From positions 3,782,001-3,846,000 of the forward strand of contig NZ_CP043342.1 in the NCBI RefSeq assembly GCF_003594935.2: a DNA stretch of 64,000 nucleotides, in the 5' to 3' direction. The DNA comes from Enterobacter huaxiensis. Lineage in GTDB: Bacteria; Pseudomonadota; Gammaproteobacteria; Enterobacterales; Enterobacteriaceae. The translations under genes and the position numbers were made by a program. Positions within the stretch are counted from its first letter, which is position 1. Each line of letters opens with the position of its first letter. This document shows, piece by piece, positions 36,854 through 45,869 of this stretch. Under the pieces are notes generated by a model. That model saw only the letters and a list, made by a program, of their open reading frames with translations, made no database searches and was not told the DNA's origin.

Positions 36854-38197
36854 TTATCCTTCCTGCTCAATGCGGGTTAACACCTCGCGCAATACGGGTC
36901 CGTATTCGTATTTGCCCGGACACACATAGGTACAGAGCGCCAGATCTTCTTCGTCCAGCTCCAGGCAGCCCAGCGCCTGCGCCCCGTCAGTGTCTCCGGC
37001 AAGGAGATCGCGCAGCAGCACGGTCGGCAGAATGTCCAGCGGCATCACGCGCTCGTAGTTACCAATGGGTACCATCGCACGCTCACCGCCGTGGGTGCTG
37101 GTGGAGAAGTTAAAGAGCTTGTGGCGCAGGAAGTGGCCCAGGGTGGTGCGAGTGACGGAGAACTTATCCGCGCCGGGCAGCACCCAGCCGAACAGCTCTT
37201 TCTCACGTCCTTCCTGCACGATGCTCACCTGAAGATGGAAGCGTCCCAGATAAGCCTGCGCCCCCACCGCATGGCGGCCGCTGAGCACGGAGCCGGAAAT
37301 CAGACGGTTCTCGCCCGCTTTCGTTTCGTCTGCCAGCAGTTCGTGGATATCCGCGCCCATAAGGGTGCGCACCAGGCGGGGATTGACCGCCTGCGGCCCA
37401 CCGAGGGCAATTACACGTTCAGCACACAGTTCGCCTGTCGTGAAGAGCTTCCCGATGGCAATCACGTCCTGATAGTTAAGGTGCCAGACCTGCTTCGTCA
37501 GGCTCACCGGTTCCAGGAAGTGGATATGGGTTCCCACCAGCCCCGCCGGATGCGGGCCGGCGAATTCATTAAAGGTGACTTGCCCGTGAGAATGGCCCCC
37601 GAGCTTGCCGCCGCTGGCCTGACAGACATGCACCTTGCCCGAGGTCAGGCGCGTTAACACGGTCAACCCGGCATCAAACGCCTTTCGCTGCGCCAGAATA
37701 ACGGGCTGCGGATCTACGCTGAGCGGGTTGGTGTCGATTGCCGTAACGAATACAGCGGCAGGTTCGGTGCCGGGCACCGGAGATTTGCTGAAGGGACGCG
37801 TGCGAAACGCCGTCCATAAACCGGACTCCAGCAGCTGCGCCTGTACAGCATCCCGGCTCAGCGTAGTGAGGTCTTCTGGATCATAGCGCGCAAACTCGCG
37901 CTGCTCGTCGCCGTCAATGCCGATGACGACCGACTGCAGAATGCGGCGCTCCCCCCGGTTGATCGCCACGACGGTGCCGCTGGCGGGGGCCGTAAACAGG
38001 ACGCCGGGATTTTTTTTATCTTCGAAGAGCGCCTGGCCCTTAACGACGCGATCGCCCTCCTGCACCCGCATTGAGGGGCGCATCCCCAGATAGTCGTCCC
38101 CCAATATGGCGACATGACGAATGCTGGCGCCCGTTGCCACGTGCTGTTCAGGCACGCCGGAGATCGGCAGATCAAGTCCTTTTCTGATTCTAAACAT
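36854..38197 (-). CDS. nqrA: Na+-translocating NADH:quinone reductase subunit A
   Basis: The 447-residue peripheral cytoplasmic subunit, related to the barrel-sandwich part of RnfC-type proteins and implicated in ubiquinone binding. The N-terminus MFRIRKGLDLPISG is characteristic. It is the first gene of the nqrABCDEF-nqrM operon and is divergent from dpaA across 299 bp. No clear Shine-Dalgarno precedes the ATG. Confidence 0.97.
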   Translation of the reverse strand: MFRIRKGLDLPISGVPEQHVATGASIRHVAILGDDYLGMRPSMRVQEGDRVVKGQALFEDKKNPGVLFTAPASGTVVAINRGERRILQSVVIGIDGDEQREFARYDPEDLTTLSRDAVQAQLLESGLWTAFRTRPFSKSPVPGTEPAAVFVTAIDTNPLSVDPQPVILAQRKAFDAGLTVLTRLTSGKVHVCQASGGKLGGHSHGQVTFNEFAGPHPAGLVGTHIHFLEPVSLTKQVWHLNYQDVIAIGKLFTTGELCAERVIALGGPQAVNPRLVRTLMGADIHELLADETKAGENRLISGSVLSGRHAVGAQAYLGRFHLQVSIVQEGREKELFGWVLPGADKFSVTRTTLGHFLRHKLFNFSTSTHGGERAMVPIGNYERVMPLDILPTVLLRDLLAGDTDGAQALGCLELDEEDLALCTYVCPGKYEYGPVLREVLTRIEQEG

Positions 38198-38496
38198 GTG
38201 GTTAGCAGGTATCCATGAACAACAATCCAGTGGGAGCGAAGTTTATCATTTTCCCCCTGACGAGTGCAGGGAATCCGCGGCTGAGCGCGCCAAATTGCGA
38301 GCTATTGCGCAAAGTTCCTGGAGTCAGGGCGGTTTGGATCGGTTATAAAGTCAAACTAATGTGTAAACCCAAAGGTTGGCTCTTGCGAAAATCTATATCG
38401 GTGCTAATGTGAGCGCTCCTGTCCAGATTTATCTGATTTCGGGTTTCTTTTGCCGTCCTGGCAAGTTGGTCATAGTTTTATCAAGGAACCAGTAGT

Positions 38497-39237
38497 ATGC
38501 GTAAAATCGCATTGTTCATTGCGATGCTTCTGATGCCGTGTATTTCGTTTGCCGGGCTGCTCAGCAGTAATAGCTCAACGACGCCGGTCAGCAAGGAATA
38601 TAAACAGCAGTTAATGGGATCGCCGGTTTATATTCAAATATTCAAGGAAGAGCGCACGCTCGATCTGTTTGTGAAAATGGGCGAGACATATCAGCTGCTT
38701 GATAGTTACAAAATTTGTAACTACTCCGGCGGGCTGGGGCCAAAACAGCGTCAGGGCGATTTCAAAAGTCCGGAAGGGTTTTATAACGTTCAGCGTAACC
38801 AGCTAAAGCCTGACAGCCGCTTCTACAAAGCGATTAACATCGGCTTCCCGAATGCCTTTGACCGTGCACACGGTTATGAAGGTAAATATCTGATGATCCA
38901 CGGCGCCTGCGTGTCCGTCGGCTGTTACGCGATGACCGACTCCGGCATTGATGAAATTTTCCAGTTTGTGACCGGCGCGCTCGTCTTCGGCCAGCCTAAC
39001 GTTCAGGTCAGCATTTATCCGTTCCGCATGACCGATGCCAACATGGCGCGTCACAAGTACTCGACCTACGCGGAGTTCTGGAAACAGCTGAAACCGGGCT
39101 ACGACTATTTCGCCCAGACCCATAAGCCGCCGATTGTCTCCATCGTGGATGGCCGTTACGTGGTCAGCAAGCCGCTGAGCCACGAAGTCGTCCAGCCGCA
39201 GCTGGCGTCAAATTACGCGGTCCCCGAGGCAAAATAG
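38497..39237 (+). CDS. dpaA: Peptidoglycan meso-DAP protein amidase DpaA (YafK/LdtF)
   Basis: A 246-residue L,D-transpeptidase-fold protein with signal peptide MRKIALFIAMLLMPCISFAG, so it acts in the periplasm. The catalytic YkuD-type motif is HGACVSVGCYAMTD, with the nucleophile cysteine in VGCYAM. E. coli DpaA releases Braun lipoprotein from peptidoglycan. Its last 30 bp overlap the 3' end of the convergent yafJ gene. AAGGA precedes the ATG. Confidence 0.94.
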   Translation: MRKIALFIAMLLMPCISFAGLLSSNSSTTPVSKEYKQQLMGSPVYIQIFKEERTLDLFVKMGETYQLLDSYKICNYSGGLGPKQRQGDFKSPEGFYNVQRNQLKPDSRFYKAINIGFPNAFDRAHGYEGKYLMIHGACVSVGCYAMTDSGIDEIFQFVTGALVFGQPNVQVSIYPFRMTDANMARHKYSTYAEFWKQLKPGYDYFAQTHKPPIVSIVDGRYVVSKPLSHEVVQPQLASNYAVPEAK

Positions 39238-39975
39238 TACCCACTCGCCTGGCATAATCTTTTGCCAGGTTTCGTTGCCCGTTAGCGGCTGCGTCGCAAT
39301 GACCGTGACCACATCGTTCGGTGTGGTCTCTTTCTGAAAGTCTATCTCCACATCCTGATCGAGCAGCGTAGCGACGCCAAACGGCGCGCGGCGCGTTATC
39401 CAGAACAGATTCGTCGAGCAGAACGCCATCACGTAGCGCCCGTCGGACAACAGCATGTTAAACACGCCTTTTTCACGTAGCTCAGACGCCAGCGTCGCGA
39501 TGTATTTGAATACGGCGGCCATGTTGCCCGGAGTACGCGGGTAGCGCTCTGTCAGCTTGTGCAGCAGCCAGCAAAAGGCTTTTTCGCTGTCGGTTTCACC
39601 TACGGGGCGGAAGTTTCCCGTTTCCAGCGATTTATAGCCCGTGAGCTGCCCATTGTGCGCGTAGGTCCAGTTACGGCCCCACAGCTCGCGGGTGAAAGGA
39701 TGGGTGTTTTCCAGCGCCACTTCGCCGCGGTTTGCCTGGCGGATGTGCGCAATCACCGAGCGGGACTTGATGGGGTAGTCCTGCACCAGTTTGGCAATCG
39801 GTGAGTTAAAGCTGGGCTGTGGATCTTTGAACGTGCGACACCCTTTGCCTTCGTAGAAGGTGATGCCCCAGCCGTCTTTATGCGGCCCGGTTCCCCCGCC
39901 GCGCTGAACCAGCCCGGTGAAGCTAAAGCAGATATCGGTTGGCACATTGGCGCTCATCCCGAGCAGTTCGCACAT
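39208..39975 (-). CDS. yafJ: Class II glutamine amidotransferase YafJ
   Basis: A 255-residue Ntn-type glutamine amidotransferase, length as in E. coli. The initiator methionine is followed by the catalytic Cys2 (MCELLGMS), and GDTDSE-like GETDSEKAF and AHNGQL are glutamine-site residues. The start at 39975 has GGAGG 5 bp upstream; nine upstream in-frame codons are ignored. The acceptor reaction is unknown. Its 3' end overlaps dpaA. Confidence 0.95.
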   Translation of the reverse strand: MCELLGMSANVPTDICFSFTGLVQRGGGTGPHKDGWGITFYEGKGCRTFKDPQPSFNSPIAKLVQDYPIKSRSVIAHIRQANRGEVALENTHPFTRELWGRNWTYAHNGQLTGYKSLETGNFRPVGETDSEKAFCWLLHKLTERYPRTPGNMAAVFKYIATLASELREKGVFNMLLSDGRYVMAFCSTNLFWITRRAPFGVATLLDQDVEIDFQKETTPNDVVTVIATQPLTGNETWQKIMPGEWVLFCLGDRVI

Positions 39976-39994
39976 ACAACACCTCCACAACAGC

Positions 39995-40012
39995 GGGGGC
40001 AAGAGTGCCCCC
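39995..40012 (-). terminator. Hairpin after gmhA
   Basis: GGGGGC (39995-40000) and GCCCCC (40007-40012) with a 6-nt loop lie between gmhA and yafJ. There is no T-run. It may attenuate read-through. Confidence 0.4.
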
Positions 40013-40021
40013 AGCGAAGTC

Positions 40022-40600
40022 TTACTTAACCATCTCTTTTTCGATCAGTTGAATCAGGATATGGATCACTTTGATGTGAATTTCCTGAATACGGTCAGCA
40101 TAACCGAAGTGCGGAACGCGAATTTCGATATCCGCTGTACCGTCCATCTTACCGCCATCTTTACCGGTCAGGGTGATGACCTTCATCCCTTTTTCACGCG
40201 CGGCGGCGATCGCTTTGATCACGTTGCCGGAGTTGCCGGAGGTCGAAATCCCCAGCAGCACGTCACCTTCACGTCCCACCGCTTCAACGTAGCGGGAAAA
40301 GATGTAGTCGTAACCGAAATCGTTGCCAACGCAGGAGATGTGGCTCACGTCGGAAATCGCAATCGCCGGGTAGCCCGGACGGTTTTCACGATAGCGTCCG
40401 GTCAGCTCTTCTGCGAAGTGCATCGCGTCACAGTGAGAACCCCCGTTACCGCAGGAGAGCACTTTGCCGCCGGCTTTAAAGCTGTCGGCCAGCAGGACGG
40501 CTGCGCGCTGAATAGCGTGAATATTGGCATCATCTTTCAGAAAGTTTGCCAGCGTTTCCGCCGCTTCGTTCAGTTCGTTACGAATAAGATCCTGGTACAT
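40022..40600 (-). CDS. gmhA: Phosphoheptose isomerase (sedoheptulose-7-phosphate isomerase)
   Basis: A 192-residue SIS-domain enzyme that converts sedoheptulose 7-phosphate to D-glycero-D-manno-heptose 7-phosphate, the first step of ADP-heptose synthesis for the LPS inner core. The SIS signature is GKVLSCGNGGSHCDAMHFAEELTG, with GISTSGNSGNV for phosphate binding. Length matches E. coli GmhA (LpcA). Confidence 0.98.
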   Translation of the reverse strand: MYQDLIRNELNEAAETLANFLKDDANIHAIQRAAVLLADSFKAGGKVLSCGNGGSHCDAMHFAEELTGRYRENRPGYPAIAISDVSHISCVGNDFGYDYIFSRYVEAVGREGDVLLGISTSGNSGNVIKAIAAAREKGMKVITLTGKDGGKMDGTADIEIRVPHFGYADRIQEIHIKVIHILIQLIEKEMVK

Positions 40601-40800
40601 GAGGATAATCCTTCAGTATTGATGAAATAACACAGTGGAGTGTACCGGATAGCGATAAAAGCGAGAAGCTAAAGCCATGCGAAACGTCCGGCGTTTTGAT
40701 TTTTTGTGCCGACTAAAACGCGAACAATGTGAACCAGGTTGTAATTATTTTGTAAACACATTGCTAAAGGAATTCACATCAACTACAACCATATCATCAC

Positions 40801-40817
40801 AAGTGGTCAGACCTCCT
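40801..40817 (+). promoter_or_regulatory. FadR operator of fadE
   Basis: AAGTGGTCAGACCTCCT fits the FadR consensus (TGGTCNGACCT core). It lies 23 bp before the fadE start, predicting repression in the absence of long-chain acyl-CoA. Confidence 0.85.
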
Positions 40818-40839
40818 ACAAGCAAGGGAGCTTTTCTTT

Positions 40840-43284
40840 ATGATGATTTTGAGCATTCTCGCAACCGTTGTTCTGCTCGGTGTGCTGTTCTATCACCGCG
40901 TAAGTTTATTCCTGAGTAGCCTGATTCTACTGGCCTGGACGGCTGCGCTTGGCGTCGCAGGTCTCTGGAACATCTGGCTTTTGGTTCCGCTGGCCCTCAT
41001 CCTTTTGCCGTTAAACCTGACCCCGATGCGTAAATCAATGATCTCCGCACCGGTGTTTAAGGGCTTCCGCAAAGTGATGCCGCCGATGTCGCGCACCGAG
41101 AAAGAAGCGATTGACGCAGGCACCACCTGGTGGGAAGGCGACCTGTTCCAGGGCAACCCGGACTGGAAAAAGCTGCACAACTATCCACAGCCGCGCCTGA
41201 CCGCAGAAGAACAGGCCTTTATCGACGGTCCGGTGGAAGAAGCGTGCCGCATGGCCAACGACTTTGCCATCACCCATGAAATGGCCGATCTGCCGCCGGA
41301 GCTGTGGGCGTATCTGAAAGAACATCGCTTCTTCGCGATGATCATCAAGAAAGAGTACGGCGGGCTGGAGTTCTCGGCCTACGCTCAGGCTCGCGTGCTG
41401 CAAAAGCTGGCGGGCGTGTCGGGGATCCTGGCGATCACCGTTGGCGTGCCAAACTCCTTAGGCCCGGGCGAACTGCTGCAGCATTACGGTACTGAAGAGC
41501 AGAAAGATCACTATCTGCCGCGTCTGGCACGCGGTCAGGAAATCCCCTGCTTCGCGCTGACCAGCCCGGAAGCGGGCTCCGATGCAGGCGCCATTCCGGA
41601 TACCGGCGTGGTCTGCATGGGCGAATGGCAGGGCGAGCAGGTGCTGGGCATGCGCCTGACCTGGAACAAACGCTATATCACGCTGGCGCCTATCGCCACC
41701 GTGCTGGGTCTGGCCTTTAAGCTCTCTGACCCGGAAAAACTGCTGGGAGGTGAGGAAGATCTGGGCATTACCTGTGCGCTGATCCCAACCTCTACCCCGG
41801 GCGTTGAAATTGGTCGCCGTCACTTCCCGCTGAATGTGCCGTTCCAGAACGGTCCAACCCGCGGGCAGGATATTTTTGTGCCGATTGACTACATCATCGG
41901 CGGCCCGAAAATGGCCGGTCAGGGCTGGCGTATGCTGGTGGAATGTCTGTCGGTCGGCCGCGGCATTACCCTGCCGTCGAACTCAACCGGCGGCCTGAAG
42001 TCGGTGGCGATGGGGATTGGCGCTTACGCCCACATCCGCCGTCAGTTCAAAATCTCCATCGGCAAGATGGAGGGTATCGAAGAGCCGCTGGCGCGTATCG
42101 CGGGCAACGCCTACGTGATGGACGCTGCCGCCTCTCTGATTACCTACGGCATCATGCTGGGTGAAAAACCTGCCGTGCTGTCCGCGATTGTGAAGTATCA
42201 CTGTACCCACCGCGCGCAGCAGTCGATCATTGACGCGATGGATATCGCAGGCGGTAAAGGCATTATGCTCGGCGAAGGCAACTTCCTGGCGCGCGGCTAT
42301 CAGGGCGCACCGATTGCCATCACCGTGGAAGGGGCGAACATCCTGACCCGCAGCATGATGATCTTCGGCCAGGGGGCAATCCGCTGTCATCCGTACGTGC
42401 TGGAAGAGATGGCCGCCGCGCAGAACAACGACGTGGACGCTTTCGACAAGCTGCTGTTCAAACATATCGGTCACGTGGGCAGCAATAAGGTACGCAGCTT
42501 CTGGCTAGGCCTGACGCGCGGTCTCACCAGCGCTACCCCAACCGGTGATGCGACCAAACGCTATTATCAACACCTGAACCGCCTGAGCGCCAACCTGGCT
42601 CTGCTGTCGGATGTTTCCATGGCGGTTCTGGGCGGCAGCCTGAAGCGTCGCGAGCGTATCTCTGCCCGTCTGGGCGACGTGCTGAGCCAGATCTTCCTGG
42701 CCTCTGCGGTACTGAAGCGCTACGACGACGAAGGCCGACAGGAAGCGGATCTGCCGCTGGTGCACTGGGGCGTCCAGGATGCAATGCATCAGGCCGAGCA
42801 GGCGATTGATGACCTGCTGGCAAACTTCCCGAACCGCTTTGTGGCAGGCGCGCTGCGCGCGGTGATCTTCCCGACCGGCCGTCATCATCTGGCCCCGTCC
42901 GACGTGCTGGACCACAAGGTGGCGAAGATCCTGCAGGTACCGAGCGCAACCCGCTCCCGAATCGGCCGCGGCCAGTTCCTGGAACCTGCACCGCATAACC
43001 CGGTCGGCCTGCTGGAAGAGGCGCTGCTGGACGTGATGGCTGCCGATCCGATTCACCAGAAGATCTGTAAACAGCTGGGTAAAAACCTGCCGTTTACGCG
43101 TCTGGACGCACTGGCAAAACAGGCGCTGGCCGGTGGCATTATCGATAACGCTGAAGCCGCAATTCTGGTGAAAGCGGAGGAGAGCCGCCTGCGCAGCATT
43201 AACGTGGATGATTTCGAACCGGAAGAGCTGGCGACGCAGCCGGTAAAGCTGCCGGAGAAGCACCGCAAACCTGAAGCCGCGTAA
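40840..43284 (+). CDS. fadE: Acyl-CoA dehydrogenase FadE
   Basis: The 814-residue FAD enzyme performs the first step of beta-oxidation and matches E. coli FadE in length and sequence. The N-terminus has two membrane segments (about residues 2-15 and 22-58). The acyl-CoA dehydrogenase core includes CFALTSPEAGSDAGA and GKGIMLG. GGGAG precedes two adjacent ATGs. It is controlled by the FadR operator just upstream and followed by a clear terminator. Confidence 0.98.
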   Translation: MMILSILATVVLLGVLFYHRVSLFLSSLILLAWTAALGVAGLWNIWLLVPLALILLPLNLTPMRKSMISAPVFKGFRKVMPPMSRTEKEAIDAGTTWWEGDLFQGNPDWKKLHNYPQPRLTAEEQAFIDGPVEEACRMANDFAITHEMADLPPELWAYLKEHRFFAMIIKKEYGGLEFSAYAQARVLQKLAGVSGILAITVGVPNSLGPGELLQHYGTEEQKDHYLPRLARGQEIPCFALTSPEAGSDAGAIPDTGVVCMGEWQGEQVLGMRLTWNKRYITLAPIATVLGLAFKLSDPEKLLGGEEDLGITCALIPTSTPGVEIGRRHFPLNVPFQNGPTRGQDIFVPIDYIIGGPKMAGQGWRMLVECLSVGRGITLPSNSTGGLKSVAMGIGAYAHIRRQFKISIGKMEGIEEPLARIAGNAYVMDAAASLITYGIMLGEKPAVLSAIVKYHCTHRAQQSIIDAMDIAGGKGIMLGEGNFLARGYQGAPIAITVEGANILTRSMMIFGQGAIRCHPYVLEEMAAAQNNDVDAFDKLLFKHIGHVGSNKVRSFWLGLTRGLTSATPTGDATKRYYQHLNRLSANLALLSDVSMAVLGGSLKRRERISARLGDVLSQIFLASAVLKRYDDEGRQEADLPLVHWGVQDAMHQAEQAIDDLLANFPNRFVAGALRAVIFPTGRHHLAPSDVLDHKVAKILQVPSATRSRIGRGQFLEPAPHNPVGLLEEALLDVMAADPIHQKICKQLGKNLPFTRLDALAKQALAGGIIDNAEAAILVKAEESRLRSINVDDFEPEELATQPVKLPEKHRKPEAA

Positions 43285-43303
43285 CGCGTTCCGCTCTGAT
43301 AGA

Positions 43304-43326
43304 CCCCGCCCCGCGCGGGGTTTTTT
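43304..43326 (+). terminator. Terminator of fadE
   Basis: CCCCGC (43304-43309) pairs with GCGGGG (43315-43320), followed by six T residues. Confidence 0.9.
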
Positions 43327-43392
43327 ATTGCCACATTTTCCCGTTATGACGTGCTACAGTGAAAAAAAGCGGTCGTTTGAGGAGTCTGTATC

Positions 43393-44163
43393 GTGCCTGG
43401 TCTGAAGATTTCAATTTTGCAGCAACCTTTAGTGTGGATGGATGGCCCAGCCAACCTGCGCCACTTCGATCGCCAGCTGGAAGAGATTACCGGGCGCGAC
43501 GTGATTGTCCTGCCGGAAATGTTCACTACCGGCTTCGCCATGGAAGCGGCTAAACAGTCGATGCCGCAGGAAGAGGTGGTGGCGTGGATGCATGCCAAAG
43601 CGCAGCAGACCAACGCGCTGGTCGCCGGCAGCGCCGCACTGCAAACCGAACGCGGGCCCGTGAACCGCTTCCTGCTGGTTGAGCCGGAAGGGAAAGTGCA
43701 TTTTTACGATAAACGTCACCTGTTCCGCATGGCGGATGAGCATCATCACTATGAAGCGGGTAACGAACGGGTGGTGTTTGAGTGGCGCGGCTGGCGCATT
43801 TTGCCGCTGGTCTGCTACGACCTGCGCTTCCCGGTCTGGTCTCGCAACCGCAACGATTATGACCTGGCGCTGTACGTCGCCAACTGGCCAGCGCCGCGCT
43901 CGCTGCACTGGCAGGCGCTGCTGGTGGCGCGCGCCATTGAGAACCAGGCGTACGTGGTGGGCTGTAACCGCGTGGGAACGGACGGCAACGGGCATCACTA
44001 TCGCGGCGACAGCCGAGTGGTGAACCCGCAGGGTGAAATTATTGCCACCGCCGAGCCGCATCAGGCGACGCGCATTGATGCGGAGCTGTCGTTAACGGCG
44101 CTGAAGGAGTACCGGGAGAAGTTTCCGGCATGGCAGGATGCGGATCCGTTTAGCATTGGGTGA
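43393..44163 (+). CDS. yafV: Omega-amidase YafV (Nit2-like carbon-nitrogen hydrolase)
   Basis: A 256-residue nitrilase-superfamily enzyme. The catalytic triad is E in VLPEMF, K in YDKRHLF and C in LVCYDLRFPVW. It hydrolyses alpha-ketoglutaramate and related omega-amides in characterised relatives. The start is GTG at 43393 with GAGG about 9 bp upstream, matching the E. coli N-terminus MPGLKI. Order after fadE is as in E. coli, where the pair is arranged differently. Confidence 0.95.
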   Translation: MPGLKISILQQPLVWMDGPANLRHFDRQLEEITGRDVIVLPEMFTTGFAMEAAKQSMPQEEVVAWMHAKAQQTNALVAGSAALQTERGPVNRFLLVEPEGKVHFYDKRHLFRMADEHHHYEAGNERVVFEWRGWRILPLVCYDLRFPVWSRNRNDYDLALYVANWPAPRSLHWQALLVARAIENQAYVVGCNRVGTDGNGHHYRGDSRVVNPQGEIIATAEPHQATRIDAELSLTALKEYREKFPAWQDADPFSIG

Positions 44164-44169
44164 AAAAAA

Positions 44170-44197
44170 GCCGGGTGGCGGCTACGCCTTACCCGGC
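44170..44197. repeat. REP element after yafV
   Basis: GCCGGGTGGCGGC and GCCTTACCCGGC form an imperfect palindrome. It shares GCCTTACCCGGCCTAC with the element at 32119. Confidence 0.75.
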
Positions 44198-44221
44198 CTA
44201 CGAAAGCTGCAATTTTCCCCT

Positions 44222-44250
44222 CCCCCCCTCTCCCTGTGGGAGAGGGGGGG
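44222..44250. repeat. Long perfect hairpin repeat before GGT gene end
   Basis: A 13-bp perfect stem (44222-44234 with 44238-44250, loop TGT) has the CCCTCTCCC/GGGAGAGGG core of the repeats at 26901 and 30931. It may also end the ABC-GGT operon. Confidence 0.6.
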
Positions 44251-44258
44251 ATAAAACA

Positions 44259-45863
44259 TTAACTCACCAACGCCTGCCCGTCTTTGCGGCTCTCCGTCGC
44301 GGCAACGTAGTGCCCTTCCGGCATACGGTAAATCACCTGCGCGCCGCCGAAGTTGTAATCCTGCAGCGGGTCTTCCACCACGATCTTGTGCCCGCGCTCG
44401 CGCAGCGCCGCGATCGTATTGCGATCGAACGTCGATTCAACGATCACCTCCCTGCCCTGCACCACGCGCCAGCGCGGAGCGTCAATTGCCGCCTGCGGGT
44501 TTTGCCCGTGCAGCATAATGCGCAGCGCCATCTGCATGTGCCCCTGCGCCTGCATTGGCCCGCCCATCACGCCGAAGGACATCAGCGGCTTGCCGTTACC
44601 GTCCATCGCAAATCCCGGAATGATGGTGTGGAACGGACGCTTGCTGCCCGCCAGCGCGTTCGGGTGCGTTGGATCCAGCACAAACCCGCAGCCGCGGTTT
44701 TGCAGGCTGATCCCGGTGTCCGGCACCACGATGCCGGAACCAAAGCCCATAAAGTTGGACTGAATAAAGGAGATCATCATCCCGCTGGAATCCGCGGCGC
44801 TGAGGTAGACCGTGCCGCTCTGCGTCGGTGAACCGTAAACGAAGTCAGAGGCGCTGTCGTGGTTAATAAGCGCGGCGCGCGATTTCAGATAGTGGTCGCT
44901 CAGCAGCTCTTTGGCGGCGAACTCCATATGCTCTTCGTCCGCCACGTAGCGGTCGAGATCCGCCAGCGCCAGCTTCATAGCCTCGATGGAGAGATGCAGC
45001 CCCTGCACGGAGTCCGGGTGATGCTGCTCGATGCCGCACTGCTCGAGAATGCCGAGCGCAATCAGGGTGGCGATCCCCTGGCCGTTTGGCGGCAGCTCCT
45101 GCACCGAACCGCCCGCGAAGTCGCGCGACAGCAGCTCCACCCAGTCCACGCGGTGGTTCGCCAGGTCCTCTTCGGTCAGATGCGCGCCGTGCTCTTTCGC
45201 AAAGGCGGCAATTTTCTGCGCCAGCTCGCCCCGGTAAAACGCGTCGCCGTTGGTTTTCGCAATCAGCTCCAGCGAGTTCGCCTGCGCCGGGTTACGGAAA
45301 ATCTCCCCTACGCGCGGCGCGCGGCCTTCCGGCGCGAAGCAGGCGCTGAAGCCGGGCTGGTCTTTCAGCTTGTTATAGCCGCGCTGCCACAGGTGACCAA
45401 TCAGCGGAGAAACCGGGAAACCGTTGCGCGCGTAGTCTATGGCAGGCTGCGCCAGCGTGGTCAGCGGCAGCGTGCCGAAGCGTTCCGCCAGCGCGACCCA
45501 GCCGGATACCGCCCCCGGCACGGTCACCGCGTCCCAGCCGATTTCCGGCACCGCCGTTTTACCGGCAAACAGATCCGCATGCCAGCTGGCCGGCGAGCGG
45601 CCCGAGGCGTTCAGACCGTGAAGCTTTTCACCGTCCCAGACGATGGCAAAGGCGTCGCTGCCGATCCCGTTGCCGGTCGGCTCAACCACCGTCAGCGCCA
45701 TCGCCGTCGCAATCGCTGCATCCACCGCGTTGCCGCCCAGCTGCAGCATCTTCATCCCCGCCTGCGCCGCCAGCGGCTGCGAGGTCGCCACCGCGTTGTG
45801 GCCCAGCATCGGCGGGCGACGTGAATCGTAACCAGTCGTAAAATCAAGCGCTTTGGTCATCAT
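44259..45863 (-). CDS. Gamma-glutamyltransferase family protein (YwrD-like)
   Basis: A 534-residue Ntn-hydrolase precursor of the GGT family. The autoprocessing nucleophile is the threonine of SGTVYLSAAD, and GMMISFIQSNFMGFGSG continues the small subunit. The N-terminus (MMTKALDFTTGYDSRRPP) has no signal peptide, so unlike classical E. coli Ggt it is probably cytoplasmic. AGGAG lies 5 bp before the second ATG (45860), the likelier start. It is the last gene of the ABC importer operon, 6 bp after a permease, suggesting that an imported gamma-glutamyl compound is hydrolysed inside the cell. Confidence 0.88.
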   Translation of the reverse strand: MMTKALDFTTGYDSRRPPMLGHNAVATSQPLAAQAGMKMLQLGGNAVDAAIATAMALTVVEPTGNGIGSDAFAIVWDGEKLHGLNASGRSPASWHADLFAGKTAVPEIGWDAVTVPGAVSGWVALAERFGTLPLTTLAQPAIDYARNGFPVSPLIGHLWQRGYNKLKDQPGFSACFAPEGRAPRVGEIFRNPAQANSLELIAKTNGDAFYRGELAQKIAAFAKEHGAHLTEEDLANHRVDWVELLSRDFAGGSVQELPPNGQGIATLIALGILEQCGIEQHHPDSVQGLHLSIEAMKLALADLDRYVADEEHMEFAAKELLSDHYLKSRAALINHDSASDFVYGSPTQSGTVYLSAADSSGMMISFIQSNFMGFGSGIVVPDTGISLQNRGCGFVLDPTHPNALAGSKRPFHTIIPGFAMDGNGKPLMSFGVMGGPMQAQGHMQMALRIMLHGQNPQAAIDAPRWRVVQGREVIVESTFDRNTIAALRERGHKIVVEDPLQDYNFGGAQVIYRMPEGHYVAATESRKDGQALVS

Positions 45864-45869
45864 GACTCC

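Noticed and set aside
44859..45824. 321-codon open frame on the plus strand opposite the GGT gene
   Set aside because: Arg/Gln-rich shadow frame with no recognisable motif.
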